Source: Denitratimonas yunnanensis (SeqCode) (GTDB lineage Bacteria > Pseudomonadota > Gammaproteobacteria > Xanthomonadales > Xanthomonadaceae). From it: a DNA stretch of 64,000 nt. Each line of letters opens with the position of its first letter. Position 1 is the stretch's first letter. The notes beneath the pieces were generated by a model. The model saw nothing but the letters and a program-made list of their open reading frames with translations, did not search any database and had not been told where the DNA came from. The DNA lies in contig JAPMLR010000004.1 of the NCBI GenBank assembly GCA_026410415.1, positions 1 through 64,000 on the forward strand, written 5' to 3'. Positions 16,014 to 26,043 of the stretch are shown here, piece after piece. Position numbers and translations under genes: made by a program.

Positions 16014-16394
16014 ATGAAGTCAGTCCAGAAGCAGTCCGGCCTCACGTTGATGAGCTTCCTGATCGTGCTGGTGGTGGCGGGTTTCTTCATCTTCGTCGGG
16101 ATGAAGTTGTTCCCGGTGTATTCGGAGTACTACTCGGTGGTCAGCAACATGAAGGGACTGGCGGAAGAGCCCGGTGTGAAACAGTTGTCTCCCGAACAGG
16201 TGCGTGAACGCCTGCGCAAACGCTTCGATATCAGCTACATCGACTCGGTGAAGCCGCATCACATCAAGATCGAGCGCAAGGATGGATATCAGCTGACGAT
16301 TGCCTACGAAGTCCGGCGCAATCTGATGTACAACCTCGATTTCGTCGCGGTCTTTGACAAGACCGTCGAGCTGGGCGGCAAGGACGTTGACTGA
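16014..16394 (+). CDS. DUF4845 small membrane protein
   Basis: The 126-residue product has one N-terminal transmembrane segment ([20 protein letters not shown], residues about 14-33) preceded by SGLTL, which resembles a type IV pilin-like N-terminus. A soluble domain with [28 protein letters not shown] follows. It belongs to DUF4845, which is regularly encoded between lepB and rnc in gamma- and betaproteobacteria. The role is unknown; conserved position suggests a link to secretion or RNA processing operons. It follows lepB by 56 bp, and its end overlaps the likely rnc start by 8 nt. Confidence 0.88.
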   Translation: MKSVQKQSGLTLMSFLIVLVVAGFFIFVGMKLFPVYSEYYSVVSNMKGLAEEPGVKQLSPEQVRERLRKRFDISYIDSVKPHHIKIERKDGYQLTIAYEVRRNLMYNLDFVAVFDKTVELGGKDVD

Positions 16395-17040
16395 TCGCGT
16401 CGGCCATTGCTTTGCCGATCCTTCGCTGCGCCGGCGGGCGTTGACCCACCGCAGCGCAGGGGCACGCAACAACGAGCGGTTGGAGTTCCTCGGTGACGGG
16501 CTGGTCAACCTGATCGTTGCCGAGGCACTCTTCCACCGGTTTCCCCATGCGGACGAAGGCTGGTTGACCCGTGCCCGTGCCCAGCTCGTCCGGGAAGAAT
16601 CGCTGGCCGGCATCGCGCGTGAACTGTTGCTCGGCGATCAGCTGGAGCTGGGGCCGGGTGAACTCAAGAGTGGCGGCTATCGGCGGGATTCGATTCTTGC
16701 CGACGCACTGGAGGCCATGATCGGCGCGATACATCTGGACGCCGGTTTCGAAACCTGCCGGCGTACCGTGCTCATCTGGTTCGAGCCGCGCTTTGCCAGT
16801 CTGGCCGTATCGGGCACCGAAAAGGATGCCAAGACGCGATTGCAGGAATGGCTTCAGGCACGTGGCCTGCCATTGCCCGAGTATGTGCTGCTTGACACTC
16901 GCGGCGAGGAGCATGATCGAATGTTCGATGTCGCGTGTCGTCTCGACACACCGGCGATGGAGGCATCGGGCGACGGAAGTTCCCGGCGCCAAGCGGAACA
17001 ACGTGCTGCGCGGGCCATTCTCGAACGGCTTCCTGTCTGA
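16387..17040 (+). CDS. rnc: Ribonuclease III
   Basis: This enzyme cleaves double-stranded RNA in rRNA precursors and mRNAs such as the pnp leader. The catalytic domain shows the signature [11 protein letters not shown] (about residue 35) and [15 protein letters not shown] (about 110) with the metal-binding acidic residues. A C-terminal dsRNA-binding domain spans about 150-217 ([27 protein letters not shown]). The start is uncertain. TTG 16387 gives a normal 217-residue length and overlaps the DUF4845 gene by 8 nt; TTG 16354 is possible but adds unconserved residues. AAGGA lies very close to TTG 16387. Confidence 0.94.
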   Translation: MTDRVGHCFADPSLRRRALTHRSAGARNNERLEFLGDGLVNLIVAEALFHRFPHADEGWLTRARAQLVREESLAGIARELLLGDQLELGPGELKSGGYRRDSILADALEAMIGAIHLDAGFETCRRTVLIWFEPRFASLAVSGTEKDAKTRLQEWLQARGLPLPEYVLLDTRGEEHDRMFDVACRLDTPAMEASGDGSSRRQAEQRAARAILERLPV

Positions 17041-17065
17041 ACTACCCGGAATATCTTTGGCCATC

Positions 17066-17959
17066 ATGAGCGAAACAATCCATCGTGCCGGGCTGGTCGC
17101 CGTCATCGGTCGACCGAACGTCGGCAAGTCGACGCTGATCAATGCCGTCGTCGGCTACAAGGTCAGCATCGTCTCACCCAAGGCGCAGACGACCCGCCAC
17201 CGAATTCTCGGCATCGACACCAGGGCGGCGGGGCAGATCGTTTTCGTCGACACGCCGGGCCTGCACAGCGATGGCAAGCGCGCCATCAATCGGTACATGA
17301 ATCGTGCCGCGCGCGGTGCGCTGGCGGATGTGCAGCTCGGTGCGCTGGTGATCGAGGCAGGACAATGGCGCGATGAGGACGAGGCCGCGTTCGCGGTGCT
17401 GGCCGAGAGTGGCCTGCCGCGTGTTCTGATCATCAACAAAGTTGATCGGATCCGCGACAAGTCCGAACTGCTGCCCTTCATCGCACAGGTGACCCAGGGG
17501 CGCGATTTCACCGAGGTGTTTCCGGTTTCCGCCGAAAAGGACGTGGGCCTGGATGACTTGAGGCGCGGCCTGATCGCGCTCCTGCCCGAGTCCGAGCCGT
17601 TGTTTGGCGAGGACGAGATCACGGATCGGAGCGAGCGTTTTCTCGTGGCCGAGCTGATTCGCGAGCAGCTGATGCGTCAGCTGGGTGCGGAGCTGCCCTA
17701 TGCCACGACCGTCACTATCGACAAGTTTGAAGACGAGGGCAGGCTGCTGCGGATTGCCGCGACCATCCATGTCGAGCGGGATGGCCAAAAGGCCATCGTC
17801 ATCGGAGCTGGTGGCAGCCGCATGCGCTCCATCGGCCAATCCGCGCGCATCGCGATCGAACAGCAGTTCGAGCGCAAGGTGTTCCTGGAGTTGTGGTGCA
17901 AGGTGCGCGAGGCGTGGTCGGACAACGAGACGGCGCTGCGGGGTCTGGGTTACGAGTAA
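17066..17959 (+). CDS. era: GTPase Era
   Basis: This 297-residue GTPase binds 16S rRNA near its 3' end and checks 30S assembly. The G domain has [12 protein letters not shown] (G1), [12 protein letters not shown] (G2), DTPGLH (G3), NKVDR (G4) and SAEKDVGLD (G5). The C-terminal KH domain (about 215-290) includes [15 protein letters not shown] and [22 protein letters not shown] 17066 starts 25 bp after rnc; a TTG three codons upstream is an alternative. Its place after rnc is the typical arrangement. Confidence 0.97.
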   Translation: MSETIHRAGLVAVIGRPNVGKSTLINAVVGYKVSIVSPKAQTTRHRILGIDTRAAGQIVFVDTPGLHSDGKRAINRYMNRAARGALADVQLGALVIEAGQWRDEDEAAFAVLAESGLPRVLIINKVDRIRDKSELLPFIAQVTQGRDFTEVFPVSAEKDVGLDDLRRGLIALLPESEPLFGEDEITDRSERFLVAELIREQLMRQLGAELPYATTVTIDKFEDEGRLLRIAATIHVERDGQKAIVIGAGGSRMRSIGQSARIAIEQQFERKVFLELWCKVREAWSDNETALRGLGYE

Positions 17960-17962
17960 TCG

Positions 17963-18688
17963 GTGGATCTTCAGCCCGCCTATGTGCTGCACGCTCGCGC
18001 TTATCGCGAGACCAGTCTGCTGCTGGATGTGTTCACTCGCGACCATGGGCGTGTCGGACTGATCGCGCGTGGCGTGCGTGGCCCGCGTGGACAGGCGACA
18101 CGTGCGGCGCTTCAGCCATTCCAGCCCCAGATGCTCTCGTGGCGCGGGCAGGGCGAATTGTTCCAGCTCACCACGACCGACACGGCAGGTATCGCCCTGG
18201 GTTTGCGTGGCGATGCGTTGCTGTCGGGCTTCTATCTCAACGAGGTACTGCTGCGCCTGCTGCCGCGCCACGATCCGCACGCTGTGCTGTTCTGGCGTTA
18301 TGCCGAATGCTTGAACGCGCTGGCGGCGGGAGCGCCGCCGGCGTGGGAACTGCGTCGCTTCGAGCGTGATCTGCTGGATGCGCTGGGCTATGCGCTCGCG
18401 CTTTCCGGCGACAGCGGGGAGGGCGAACCGCTTGACGTGTCGGCACGCTATCACTTCGATCCCGAGTCCGGTCCGCGTCGCATCGCTGGTGAACGTGCCG
18501 TTCCCGGCAGCATTTCCGGTGCGGCGCTGATCGCGCTGCGCGACGACGCGATGCCCGATGCGGCCACCCTGCGCGAGTTGCGTCGATTGATGCGTGGCGT
18601 GTTGCTTCACCATCTGGGCGGGCGCGAGTTGCGGTCCTGGCAGGTCCTCGGCGATCTGGCCGCGACGCGACGGGATCAGGGGGGGTAA
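17963..18688 (+). CDS. recO: DNA repair protein RecO
   Basis: The 241-residue protein helps RecR load RecA at single-strand gaps (RecFOR pathway). The N-terminal OB fold shows [22 protein letters not shown] (residues about 6-27) and [12 protein letters not shown], followed by the helical C-terminal domain with [16 protein letters not shown]. The usual C-terminal zinc cysteines of some RecO proteins are absent, as is common in gammaproteobacteria. The start is GTG at 17963, 3 bp after era. The 3' end overlaps the convergent greB gene by 13 bp. Confidence 0.93.
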   Translation: MDLQPAYVLHARAYRETSLLLDVFTRDHGRVGLIARGVRGPRGQATRAALQPFQPQMLSWRGQGELFQLTTTDTAGIALGLRGDALLSGFYLNEVLLRLLPRHDPHAVLFWRYAECLNALAAGAPPAWELRRFERDLLDALGYALALSGDSGEGEPLDVSARYHFDPESGPRRIAGERAVPGSISGAALIALRDDAMPDAATLRELRRLMRGVLLHHLGGRELRSWQVLGDLAATRRDQGG

Positions 18689-19179
18689 GACACCGCCAGC
18701 ACGAGAAGCCGGCGGCGTCCTGCCGGCAGATCCACTTCGAACACGTCGTCGATCCGCTTGCCCAGCATCGCCCGTGCGAGGGGGGAGTCGATGCTGATCC
18801 AGGCGGCGCGCGCATCGGTTTCGTCCGGGCCCACCAGACGATAGTGCGAAACCTCGCCCGATGTCTCATCCTCCACTTCGACGCTGGCGCCGAAATACAC
18901 CGCATCCGGATCGCTTGGCCGAGTCTCGACCACTTTCAGGATTTCCAGACGCTTGCTCAGGTAGCGTACGCGCCGGTCGATCTCGCCCAGTTGCTTCTTG
19001 CGGTAGGTGTACTCGGCGTTTTCCGAACGGTCGCCCTCCGCGGCGGCGGCGGTCAACGCCTTGACCACTTCCGGTCGTCGTTGCTTCCACAGCAGATTCA
19101 ACTCGTCGCGCAAGCGCTCGAAGCCGGCGCGTGTGATGACAGCGGTGGATGCAGCGGATGGAGGACGCCAACGGGACAT
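18676..19179 (-). CDS. greB: Transcription elongation factor GreB
   Basis: This 167-residue factor enters the RNA polymerase secondary channel and stimulates cleavage of backtracked RNA. The N-terminal coiled coil covers residues about 15-85, and its tip [19 protein letters not shown] carries the essential acidic pair. The C-terminal FKBP-like domain has [22 protein letters not shown] and [21 protein letters not shown]. The slightly long N-terminus and the basic tip region favour GreB over GreA. It converges on recO with a 13-bp overlap of coding ends and is divergent from the rhomboid gene. Confidence 0.93.
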   Translation of the reverse strand: MSRWRPPSAASTAVITRAGFERLRDELNLLWKQRRPEVVKALTAAAAEGDRSENAEYTYRKKQLGEIDRRVRYLSKRLEILKVVETRPSDPDAVYFGASVEVEDETSGEVSHYRLVGPDETDARAAWISIDSPLARAMLGKRIDDVFEVDLPAGRRRLLVLAVSYPP

Positions 19180-19321
19180 GGAACAACAACGAGTAGCGGG
19201 AAACGGGCAAGCGTGTCGCAAATCACGCGGGCATGGCAAGGGGATCGGGTACGCTGGCCGTCAATCCGTTGTCCGGTCGGTGCTTGCCGATGGGCCCGCC
19301 CGCATTTCGTGATCCCGCAAC

Positions 19322-20770
19322 ATGCTCATCCTGCCCCTGCATCGTCCGCTCACCCGCGCCACCTTTCCCTTCGTCAGCGCCGCGCTGGTCTTCGTCAATG
19401 TCGTCGTGTTCGCGCTGTTTCAAAGCGGTGACGGCGCGCGGGTGGCGGCGCTGGACGAGTGGTATCGAAGCTCCGGTCTGGCGCAACTGGAATGGCCGGA
19501 TTACCTGCGGTATCTGGAAAACCAGGGCAACCACGACGAACGCCAGAACGCGCAGGCGCTGGATGAGGGTGGGCGCGGCGCGATGCTGTTCCAGGCGCGG
19601 CTGATGGATGTGCGATTGGAGAGTTTTCTGCGCGATGAGGCGCGGGCGCGCGGCGAAGCCGCCGTCGAACTGGTCGGCCTGCAGCGCGACTACGATGAAC
19701 GCGCCGGCAAGATCGTCACCTACCGCTTCGTGCAACGCCACTCCGAACTCGATCCGGTGCGCCTTGTCGCGCACGCCTTCCTGCACGGCGACGTCATGCA
19801 CCTCGTCGGCAACATGTTTTTCCTCGCGGCCCTCGGTCTCCTGGTGGAGGGCGCGCTCGGGCCGTGGCGCTTCGTGGCGTTGTACCTCGTCGGTGTGGCG
19901 GGCGCAGGCCTGTTCTCGGCAGCGTGGAATTGGGGCACGCCGGGCGGCGGACTGGGTGCGTCCGGCGCGATCGCCGCCCTGATGGGCGCGTTCTGCATGC
20001 TCTGGGGTACACGCCCGGTACGGTTTTTCTGGTGGTTTTTCGTGTTGTTCGACTACGTGAGAAAGCCCGCCATCTGGCTGCTGCCGGCGTGGATCGGCTG
20101 GGAGGCGTTCAACATGCTGTTCAACCGCGAGGCCGGCGTCGGCTTCGATGCACATCTGGGCGGGCTGATCGTCGGCGCGCTGGCCGGCTGGGCCTGCGTG
20201 AAAACCGATCAGGTGCGCCACGATTTCCTCGACGAGACCGACGAGGTCCCGGACATCGACGCCGAACTGGCTGCCATCCGTACCCTGATGGGGCGCATGG
20301 ACCTGGCTGCAGCCGAAGTCCGGCTTGACGAACTTGCCGAGCGCGAGCCGCAGCGCCTGGACGTGGCCCTCGCGCGCCACCGTGCCGCCGCGCTCGCTGG
20401 CCGGCGCAGCGATGCCGTACGCCATGCACTCAGCGCACTGGAACTTCCCGCCGCCAATGTCGGCGATGTGGCCCTGCAACGGGCCGTGCTGGAAGAATGC
20501 CTGCCGTTGGACCGGCCCGTTCCGCCTGGCCGGTGGCGCGATGCGTTGCGACGGCGCTGGCTGATGCTGGGTCAGTTCGCGCAGGTGGAGGTATTGCTCG
20601 AACGTTGGCTGGCCGACGAGGCCGATGCCGCGCACTGGTTCGAGCTGGCCTTGCGTCAGCGCGATGCCGGCGATCAGGCGAGTTTCCATCGCTTGCTCAC
20701 CCATGTTTCCACGAACTTTCCCGCCGCACCCGAAGCGACCAAGGCGCGGTTTCTGCTCGGCGCGGTCTGA
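19322..20770 (+). CDS. Rhomboid-family intramembrane serine protease with C-terminal helical extension
   Basis: The 482-residue membrane protein has at least six transmembrane segments. The catalytic dyad is visible as Ser214 in GASGAIAALMG and His278 in FDAHLGGLIVG. HGDVMHLVGNMFFL near residue 155 supplies the rhomboid HxxxN motif. Residues about 45-135 form a long charged extramembrane insert after the first membrane helix. Residues 300-482 are a soluble Ala/Leu/Arg-rich helical region resembling TPR-type repeats (AALAGRRSDAVRHALSAL, AHWFELALRQRDAGD). Substrates are unknown. Its start is 142 bp from divergent greB, and it ends 5 bp from the convergent membrane-protein gene, which also has a helical repeat tail. 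Confidence 0.88.
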   Translation: MLILPLHRPLTRATFPFVSAALVFVNVVVFALFQSGDGARVAALDEWYRSSGLAQLEWPDYLRYLENQGNHDERQNAQALDEGGRGAMLFQARLMDVRLESFLRDEARARGEAAVELVGLQRDYDERAGKIVTYRFVQRHSELDPVRLVAHAFLHGDVMHLVGNMFFLAALGLLVEGALGPWRFVALYLVGVAGAGLFSAAWNWGTPGGGLGASGAIAALMGAFCMLWGTRPVRFFWWFFVLFDYVRKPAIWLLPAWIGWEAFNMLFNREAGVGFDAHLGGLIVGALAGWACVKTDQVRHDFLDETDEVPDIDAELAAIRTLMGRMDLAAAEVRLDELAEREPQRLDVALARHRAAALAGRRSDAVRHALSALELPAANVGDVALQRAVLEECLPLDRPVPPGRWRDALRRRWLMLGQFAQVEVLLERWLADEADAAHWFELALRQRDAGDQASFHRLLTHVSTNFPAAPEATKARFLLGAV

Positions 20771-20775
20771 GGCGG

Positions 20776-22017
20776 TCAGACCGCCGGCAATTGCGCCAAG
20801 GTCGCCTCGATCCGTGCCTTCGGCTCGGCATCCACATCGCGCGCGACGTATTCGAGTATCTGGCGGGCGAGCGGGATGCGGTCGCGCTGCACCAGCAGCG
20901 GGGCGACGGCAAGCGCCCAGTCCACCCGCGCCCGATCACGTGGCCATCGCTTGAGCATGGCCAGCCAGAGGTCAATGGCGAGCTGCGTCTGGCCCAGATC
21001 CTTTCCGCGCAGGGCCAGACGATGGCCATCCTCGGACTGCTGCGGGGTGAATGTGCGATCGAGGTCGAGCGATTCCCGTGCCAGCGCCAGCGCACGCCGT
21101 TCCTGCTTCTCCAGCATCAGCAGGTTCAGGTACAGGCCGGCGTGTTCGAGCAGTGCCGTGGCGTCATTTCTGCTGCGCAACAATTTGCGGTACAGCTCAT
21201 GCGTTTTCCCCGGAACCGCCCGGTCACGCATTTCGGAGGTGAGTTGGGCAAGCGCGGCGTCGACGTTGCCATCGGCGACCTTTGCTTCCACTGCATCCAT
21301 CAAATCCGTATCCCGAGTCCGCAGCGCGGGCTTCTCGTGAGCACCGCCCGGATCGAAGCCGAGCGCTTCGTGATACTGGAACACCAGATAGCCCATCAGG
21401 TGAAACGTCGCGAACAAGCCCCACAGTGTGGTTGCCATCACCAGCAGGTCAGCCAGGATCGCGGGAATGAAATGTGTCAGCCAGCCACTGGCTGTGGCGG
21501 CACTGATCTGGATCACGAACAGCAGACCAAAGGCGGCGAAGTAGGGTGCGCCGATGCGGGACATGATCGCGAAAGGCGTGGAGGGGTCGATCGCCTTGCC
21601 GAGGGAACCCTCCATCGCCAGCGAAATGATCGCGCCGGGCAGCAGCAGGCAGAGCAGCAGCATCGCCACCGTACCCAGGGCGATGCCCCCGATCAGCAGG
21701 CAGGCCACGAAAAGGACCACGTACAGGAGCCACAGCAGGATGAATCGCCAGACCACGCCGCTGTCGGTGTGCGTGGCGATTTCCGGCGCATCCATCTGGC
21801 CGTTGGCGGTTCGCACCAGAATCTCGAACGCGTAACGATACGAGGCCACCCAGACCACCAGTCCCAGGATCAGCCCGATCAGGCCCGGCAAAAGGCCGAG
21901 CAGGCCGCCCAGCGAAAACACGAAGAGGCTGACGAGCGCACCGCCGCGGAACGGGTAGCGGGCGATGTCGGGCAAGCGGTTCCAGAAGGGTTCGACGGGG
22001 GAACGAGAGGTGGTCAT
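20776..22017 (-). CDS. Membrane protein with DUF4013-like N-terminus and TPR-like C-terminus
   Basis: The 413-residue product has about five to six hydrophobic segments within residues 25-230 (LVSLFVFSLGGLLGLLPG, FILLWLLYVVLFVACLLIG, TVAMLLLCLLLPGAIISLAM). The Gly/Leu-rich pattern followed by LPGAIISLAMEGS resembles DUF4013-type membrane proteins. Residues 250-413 are soluble and helical, with repeated units ending in short Ala/Leu helices (DAALAQLTSEM, RALALARESLDL, PLARQILEYVARDVDAEPK) like TPR repeats. The function is unknown. ATG 22017 was chosen by position of the first conserved residues. It converges with the rhomboid gene and is divergent from dapD. Confidence 0.75.
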   Translation of the reverse strand: MTTSRSPVEPFWNRLPDIARYPFRGGALVSLFVFSLGGLLGLLPGLIGLILGLVVWVASYRYAFEILVRTANGQMDAPEIATHTDSGVVWRFILLWLLYVVLFVACLLIGGIALGTVAMLLLCLLLPGAIISLAMEGSLGKAIDPSTPFAIMSRIGAPYFAAFGLLFVIQISAATASGWLTHFIPAILADLLVMATTLWGLFATFHLMGYLVFQYHEALGFDPGGAHEKPALRTRDTDLMDAVEAKVADGNVDAALAQLTSEMRDRAVPGKTHELYRKLLRSRNDATALLEHAGLYLNLLMLEKQERRALALARESLDLDRTFTPQQSEDGHRLALRGKDLGQTQLAIDLWLAMLKRWPRDRARVDWALAVAPLLVQRDRIPLARQILEYVARDVDAEPKARIEATLAQLPAV

Positions 22018-22110
22018 GAGTCCGTGCGGGCAAGGCAAGGTCGAAAAGAGATCACGATGTTACGGTGACGAGGGAAGGTGTGGATCCGGGGATGTCGCAT
22101 TTGAGCTAGT

Positions 22111-22132
22111 CTTGCGCGGTTTTCGCAAGGAA
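22111..22132 (+). promoter_or_regulatory. Hairpin overlapping the dapD ribosome-binding site
   Basis: CTTGCG (22111-22116) pairs with CGCAAG (22124-22129) across a 7-nt loop. The 3' arm overlaps the AAGGAA ribosome-binding site (22127-22132), 8 nt before the dapD ATG. It could restrain dapD translation. No known lysine riboswitch features are present. Confidence 0.4.
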
Positions 22133-22140
22133 CATTTTTC

Positions 22141-22986
22141 ATGCCGCAGGACAATTCGCAGTACGCCGTTTGGCGGACTGCCATCGAGGACGCTTGGCAG
22201 CGTCGCGCGGATCTTGGTACCGCCGAGATCGACGAGGTGACGCGCCCGCTGGTGGATGAAGTGCTTGGCGCCATCGAGCATGGCGAATTACGCATCGCTG
22301 AACCGTCCGACGCCGGCTGGCAGGTCAACGCGTGGTTGAAAAAGGCCGTGCTGCTGTCGTTCCGGGTCAACGACAGCGCATTGATGGCGTCGGCACCTGC
22401 CCCGTTCTGGGACAAGGTGCCGTTGCGCTTTTCCGGTTTCGACGAGGCTGCGTTCCGTGACGTCGGCGCGCGCGTGGTGCCCGGTGCCGTGGTGCGGCGC
22501 GGCGCATACATCGGTCGCGACGTGGTGCTGATGCCGAGCTTCGTCAACATCGGGGCCCATGTCGGTGCGGGCACGATGGTCGATACCTGGGCAACGGTGG
22601 GCTCCTGCGCGCAGATTGGTGCGCGTTGCCATCTTTCCGGCGGTGTCGGTATCGGCGGCGTGCTGGAGCCGCTGCAGGCGGCCCCCACGATCATCGAGGA
22701 TGATTGCTTCATCGGTGCCCGCTCGGAAGTGGTGGAGGGAGTGGTCGTGGAACGTGGCAGCGTCATCGGCATGGGCGTTTTCCTCGGCCAGTCCACGAAA
22801 ATCCACGACCGCGCTACGGGCGAGATCAGCTATGGCCGCGTGCCAGCAGGCAGCGTGGTGGTGGCCGGATCGCTGCCGGCGGCCGATGGCAGTCACTCGC
22901 TGTATTGCGCGGTGATCGTCAAGAAAGTCGACGAGAAGACGCGTGCCAAGACGTCGATCAACGAACTTCTCCGGAGCGAGACATGA
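22141..22986 (+). CDS. dapD: 2,3,4,5-tetrahydropyridine-2,6-dicarboxylate N-succinyltransferase
   Basis: This enzyme catalyses the succinyl-CoA-dependent step of the lysine/diaminopimelate pathway in the cytoplasm. The 281-residue product has the N-terminal helical domain followed by a left-handed beta-helix of hexapeptide repeats from about residue 105 to 235 ([51 protein letters not shown]). The conserved [19 protein letters not shown] follows. The C-terminal KTSINELLR is typical. It is first of dapD, an ArsC-like gene and dapE, and its stop overlaps the next ATG (ATGA). Confidence 0.97.
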   Translation: MPQDNSQYAVWRTAIEDAWQRRADLGTAEIDEVTRPLVDEVLGAIEHGELRIAEPSDAGWQVNAWLKKAVLLSFRVNDSALMASAPAPFWDKVPLRFSGFDEAAFRDVGARVVPGAVVRRGAYIGRDVVLMPSFVNIGAHVGAGTMVDTWATVGSCAQIGARCHLSGGVGIGGVLEPLQAAPTIIEDDCFIGARSEVVEGVVVERGSVIGMGVFLGQSTKIHDRATGEISYGRVPAGSVVVAGSLPAADGSHSLYCAVIVKKVDEKTRAKTSINELLRSET

Positions 22987-23345
22987 CGGTGCAGCTCTAT
23001 GGCCTGGACAACTGCGACACCTGCCGGAAGGCAAGGAACTGGCTGACGCGTTTCAACATCCCGCACCAGTTCACCGATTACCGTGCCCATCGCCTCGACG
23101 CCGCCACACTGAAGACTTGGGCCACCCAGCTGGGTGGTTGGGACCGGCTGATCAACCGAGCCTCCACGACATGGAGAAACCTGCCGTCGAATCGAAAGGC
23201 GCCAGGATCGGATCCGGAATGGCAGCTGTTGCTGAAGGAGTACCCGCAACTGATGAAGCGGCCAGTGACCGTCACCGATGACGGCGTCGTGTCGGTGGGT
23301 TTCAACGACACGACCTACACCCAGCGCTTCGGCATCACGAAGTAG
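22983..23345 (+). CDS. ArsC/Spx-family protein (YffB-like)
   Basis: The 120-residue protein is a thioredoxin-fold member of the ArsC/Spx family. It has [11 protein letters not shown] (Cys11 and Cys14) near the N-terminus, [14 protein letters not shown], and the family-typical [19 protein letters not shown]-terminal segment. True arsenate reductases have a different active-site context, so an arsenate role is unlikely. Family members of this subgroup sit between dapD and dapE in many gammaproteobacteria, and a GSH-dependent reductase role has been proposed. The start overlaps dapD (ATGA), so translation is coupled. dapE starts 8 bp after it. Confidence 0.9.
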   Translation: MTVQLYGLDNCDTCRKARNWLTRFNIPHQFTDYRAHRLDAATLKTWATQLGGWDRLINRASTTWRNLPSNRKAPGSDPEWQLLLKEYPQLMKRPVTVTDDGVVSVGFNDTTYTQRFGITK

Positions 23346-23353
23346 GCAACGCG

Positions 23354-24484
23354 ATGTCCGGCGTGCTCGAACTGACTTGCGAGCTGGTTCGCCGCGCCTC
23401 GGTGACGCCCGGGGACGGCGGCTGCCAGCCACTGGTGGCGCACCGCCTGGAGCGTGCGGGCTTCGCGATCCGGTACCTGCCATCCGGCCAGGTGGAGAAC
23501 CTCTGGGCCACTCATGGCGATGGTGGCCCGGTGTTCTGCTTCCTCGGGCACACCGATGTCGTGCCGAGTGGTCCGGTCGATGCGTGGACCAGCGCGCCGT
23601 TCGTTCCCGTCATCCGTGACGGGTTCCTGTACGGCCGTGGCACGGCGGACATGAAGGGCTCGGTCGCCGCGATGGTGCTGGCGTTGGAGGCCTTCGTGGC
23701 CGCTCATCCACGGCATCCGGGCACCATCGCATTGCTGCTCACCTCCGATGAGGAAGGCGATGCCATCGATGGTGTCCGTGCGGTGGCCGAAACGTTCCGT
23801 CGGGAAGGGCAGAGGATCGACCATTGCCTGGTCGGTGAACCCACCGCCACGGCCAGTCTGGGCGACACGGTACGCATCGGTCGCCGCGGTTCGCTCTCGG
23901 GGCGTCTGTCGGTGCACGGGACGCAGGGGCACGTGGCTTACCCGCACCTGGCAGACAATCCGGTCCATCGCGTGCTGCCGGCGTTGACGGCGCTGACGCA
24001 GCGGCACTGGGACGCAGGCAGTGCCGATTTCCCGCCCACCAGTTTCCAGATATCCAGCATCGCGGCCGGCACCGGGGCCAGCAACGTCATTCCCGGCGTG
24101 CTGACGGTGGATTTCAATTTCCGTTACGCGCCAATCTGGCAGGCCGATGCGCTGCGCGATGCGGTGGAGTCCATTGTGCGCGCGACCGAGGCCCGGTTCG
24201 ATATCCACTGGCATCTGTCGGGCGAGCCGTTCCATACCCCGGACGGCGTGTTTCGGCAGGCCGTGCGTGAGGCGGTGCGGATGGCTATGGGGCGGGTGCC
24301 GGAGGAAAACACTGCCGGCGGCACGTCGGACGGCCGCTTCATCGCACCACTGGGTGCTCAAGTGGTGGAACTGGGGCCGGTGAATGCGTCCATCCACAAG
24401 ATCGACGAATGTGTGTCGGTCGAGGATCTCGAACGGTTGCCGGCACTGTACTTCGACATCGTGCGCCGCATGCTGGCACCATGA
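23354..24484 (+). CDS. dapE: Succinyl-diaminopimelate desuccinylase
   Basis: This dinuclear zinc M20-family amidohydrolase removes succinate from N-succinyl-diaminopimelate, giving LL-DAP for lysine and peptidoglycan. The product is 376 residues. Metal ligands and catalytic residues lie in [12 protein letters not shown] (His, with the Asp two residues on), [24 protein letters not shown] (Glu general base) and VGEPTA. The C-terminal His is in [10 protein letters not shown]. It closes the dapD operon. Confidence 0.97.
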   Translation: MSGVLELTCELVRRASVTPGDGGCQPLVAHRLERAGFAIRYLPSGQVENLWATHGDGGPVFCFLGHTDVVPSGPVDAWTSAPFVPVIRDGFLYGRGTADMKGSVAAMVLALEAFVAAHPRHPGTIALLLTSDEEGDAIDGVRAVAETFRREGQRIDHCLVGEPTATASLGDTVRIGRRGSLSGRLSVHGTQGHVAYPHLADNPVHRVLPALTALTQRHWDAGSADFPPTSFQISSIAAGTGASNVIPGVLTVDFNFRYAPIWQADALRDAVESIVRATEARFDIHWHLSGEPFHTPDGVFRQAVREAVRMAMGRVPEENTAGGTSDGRFIAPLGAQVVELGPVNASIHKIDECVSVEDLERLPALYFDIVRRMLAP

Positions 24485-24515
24485 CCGTCTGACCTGCCGA
24501 TTCAAGGAACGTGCA

Positions 24516-25748
24516 ATGTCCAAGCAGATGCTCAAGTGGATGTCGCTGGCGGCTGTGGCGGTGACGCTGGTGGCCTGTCAAAAACCGGAGGCTTCCGTGG
24601 CCCCGTCCGCGCAGGAAGCTCCCGCGGCCCCGGAGCCCACGATCACGTCGTTGCCGCAAGTCTCCGACGGTGTGCGTGCGCCTCACGCTGCGCCCGCGCC
24701 TGATCAGGCATCCAGTATTTCGGTCACCGAGGTGGCGAGCGGCCTTGAAGTGCCGTGGTCGCTGACATTCCTTCCCGATGGACGAATGCTGGTGACCGAA
24801 CGTGTGGGTCGTCTGAGGTTCGTATCCGCGGATGGCGTGTTGTCTGACCCGCTGGCGGGTGTGCCGGACGTCCACGCACAAGGACAAGGCGGGCTGCTGG
24901 ATGTGGCGCTGTCTCCGGGGTTTGCCGAGGATTCACTGGTGTATCTCAGCTTTGCCGAGCCCGGTGGCGAGGACAAGGCCACCACGGCGCTGGGTCGCGG
25001 TCGATTGGCCGGCGATCGGCTCGAGGACTGGGAAGTGATATTCCGCCAGGAGCCGCGACTGGCCAGTGGCCACCATTTCGGCTCGCGTATCGTTTTCGAC
25101 CGCGAGGGATATCTGTTCCTGGCGCTCGGCGAAAACAATGATCGACCCACCTCCCAGAAGCTCGATCACCTGCAGGGCAAAGTGATTCGGCTGCATGCGG
25201 ACGGCTCGGTGCCGCAAGACAACCCTTTTGTCGGACACGACAATGCGCGGCCCGAGATATGGTCGTATGGCCACCGCAACCAGCAGGGCGCGGCGTTGCA
25301 TCCAATGACCGGCATGCTCTGGACCAGCGAGCATGGTCCGCGCGGTGGCGACGAGGTGAACATTCCCCGGGCCGGAAAGAACTACGGCTGGCCGCTGGCG
25401 ACCTATGGCATCAACTATTCGGGTCAGCCGATCCCCGAGGCGATCGGAACGGCCGCCCCCGATACCGAACAACCGCATTACTACTTCGAACGGTCTCCCG
25501 GCCTGTCGGGCATGGCGTTCTATACCCACGAACGTTTCCCTGCCTGGAAAGGCAGCCTCTTCCTCGGTGGGTTGGCCACGATGGATCTGATCCGGTTGCA
25601 ACTGGATGGCGATGCCGTGGTGGCGGAAGAACGTCTGCTCGGGGATCGAAAAACCCGTGTGCGTGATGTCCGGCAGGGACCGGATGGCTACCTGTATGTG
25701 CTGTCGGAAGCGGACGGGAAAATCCTGCGCATCGGACTGGCGGATTGA
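24516..25748 (+). CDS. PQQ-dependent sugar dehydrogenase-like lipoprotein
   Basis: The 410-residue product has a lipoprotein signal peptide with lipobox LVAC (Cys21) and a Pro/Ala-rich linker to about residue 75. A six-bladed beta-propeller of the glucose/sorbosone dehydrogenase (Asd/YliI) family follows. Recognisable parts are GLEVPWSLTFLPDGRMLVTERVG, GQGGLLDVALSPGF, HHFGSRIVFD, YGHRNQQGAALHP, WTSEHGPRGGDEVN and PGLSGMAFY. YliI-type enzymes oxidise aldoses with PQQ in the periplasm. Cofactor use here is inferred. AAGGAA precedes ATG 24516. It is 31 bp downstream of dapE and may be read with it. Confidence 0.9.
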   Translation: MSKQMLKWMSLAAVAVTLVACQKPEASVAPSAQEAPAAPEPTITSLPQVSDGVRAPHAAPAPDQASSISVTEVASGLEVPWSLTFLPDGRMLVTERVGRLRFVSADGVLSDPLAGVPDVHAQGQGGLLDVALSPGFAEDSLVYLSFAEPGGEDKATTALGRGRLAGDRLEDWEVIFRQEPRLASGHHFGSRIVFDREGYLFLALGENNDRPTSQKLDHLQGKVIRLHADGSVPQDNPFVGHDNARPEIWSYGHRNQQGAALHPMTGMLWTSEHGPRGGDEVNIPRAGKNYGWPLATYGINYSGQPIPEAIGTAAPDTEQPHYYFERSPGLSGMAFYTHERFPAWKGSLFLGGLATMDLIRLQLDGDAVVAEERLLGDRKTRVRDVRQGPDGYLYVLSEADGKILRIGLAD

Positions 25749-26043
25749 GACCAGGCCATTCGCTTGCCTGACTTGATTTCAGGCGCCCTTGCCGCTCTCT
25801 GTGTCGGGGGCAATCGCCGGATGGCGGACGTGGGCGCAATCGATGTGCAGCGTGGGCTGCTGCGCATCGCCAACCTGAAATGCGGGGCCTCATCGGATTC
25901 CAATTCGAAAGCGCTCGAAGCCTGGCCCACAACAGAACCGTCTGCCTCAGACATGTTGCGGGCGGCAGCTCTTGGCTGGGTGCTGCCGGTCCGTTCCGCT
26001 GGCTGAGCTGGTCAATAGGAGCGCCGGACTGGCGTTCTGCAAC
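25749..26043. other. 295-bp intergenic region, no supported gene
   Basis: This gap lies between the sugar dehydrogenase and the convergent exonuclease I gene. Short frames exist on both strands (80 codons plus, up to 88 codons minus), but none has a good ribosome-binding site, known domain or clear coding advantage over the others. I see no terminator-like hairpin of note. Confidence 0.5.

Noticed and set aside
16354..16386. Upstream TTG start for rnc
   Set aside because: Would add 11 unconserved residues and lacks a ribosome-binding site; TTG 16387 gives the family length.
22983..23345. Arsenate resistance gene
   Set aside because: The Cys context is CDTCRKA of the YffB-like subgroup and its place is inside a dap operon, with no arsR or arsB nearby.
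25764..26006. 80-codon TTG-start frame between the sugar dehydrogenase and sbcB genes
   Set aside because: No ribosome-binding site or domain, and an equally long frame exists on the other strand.
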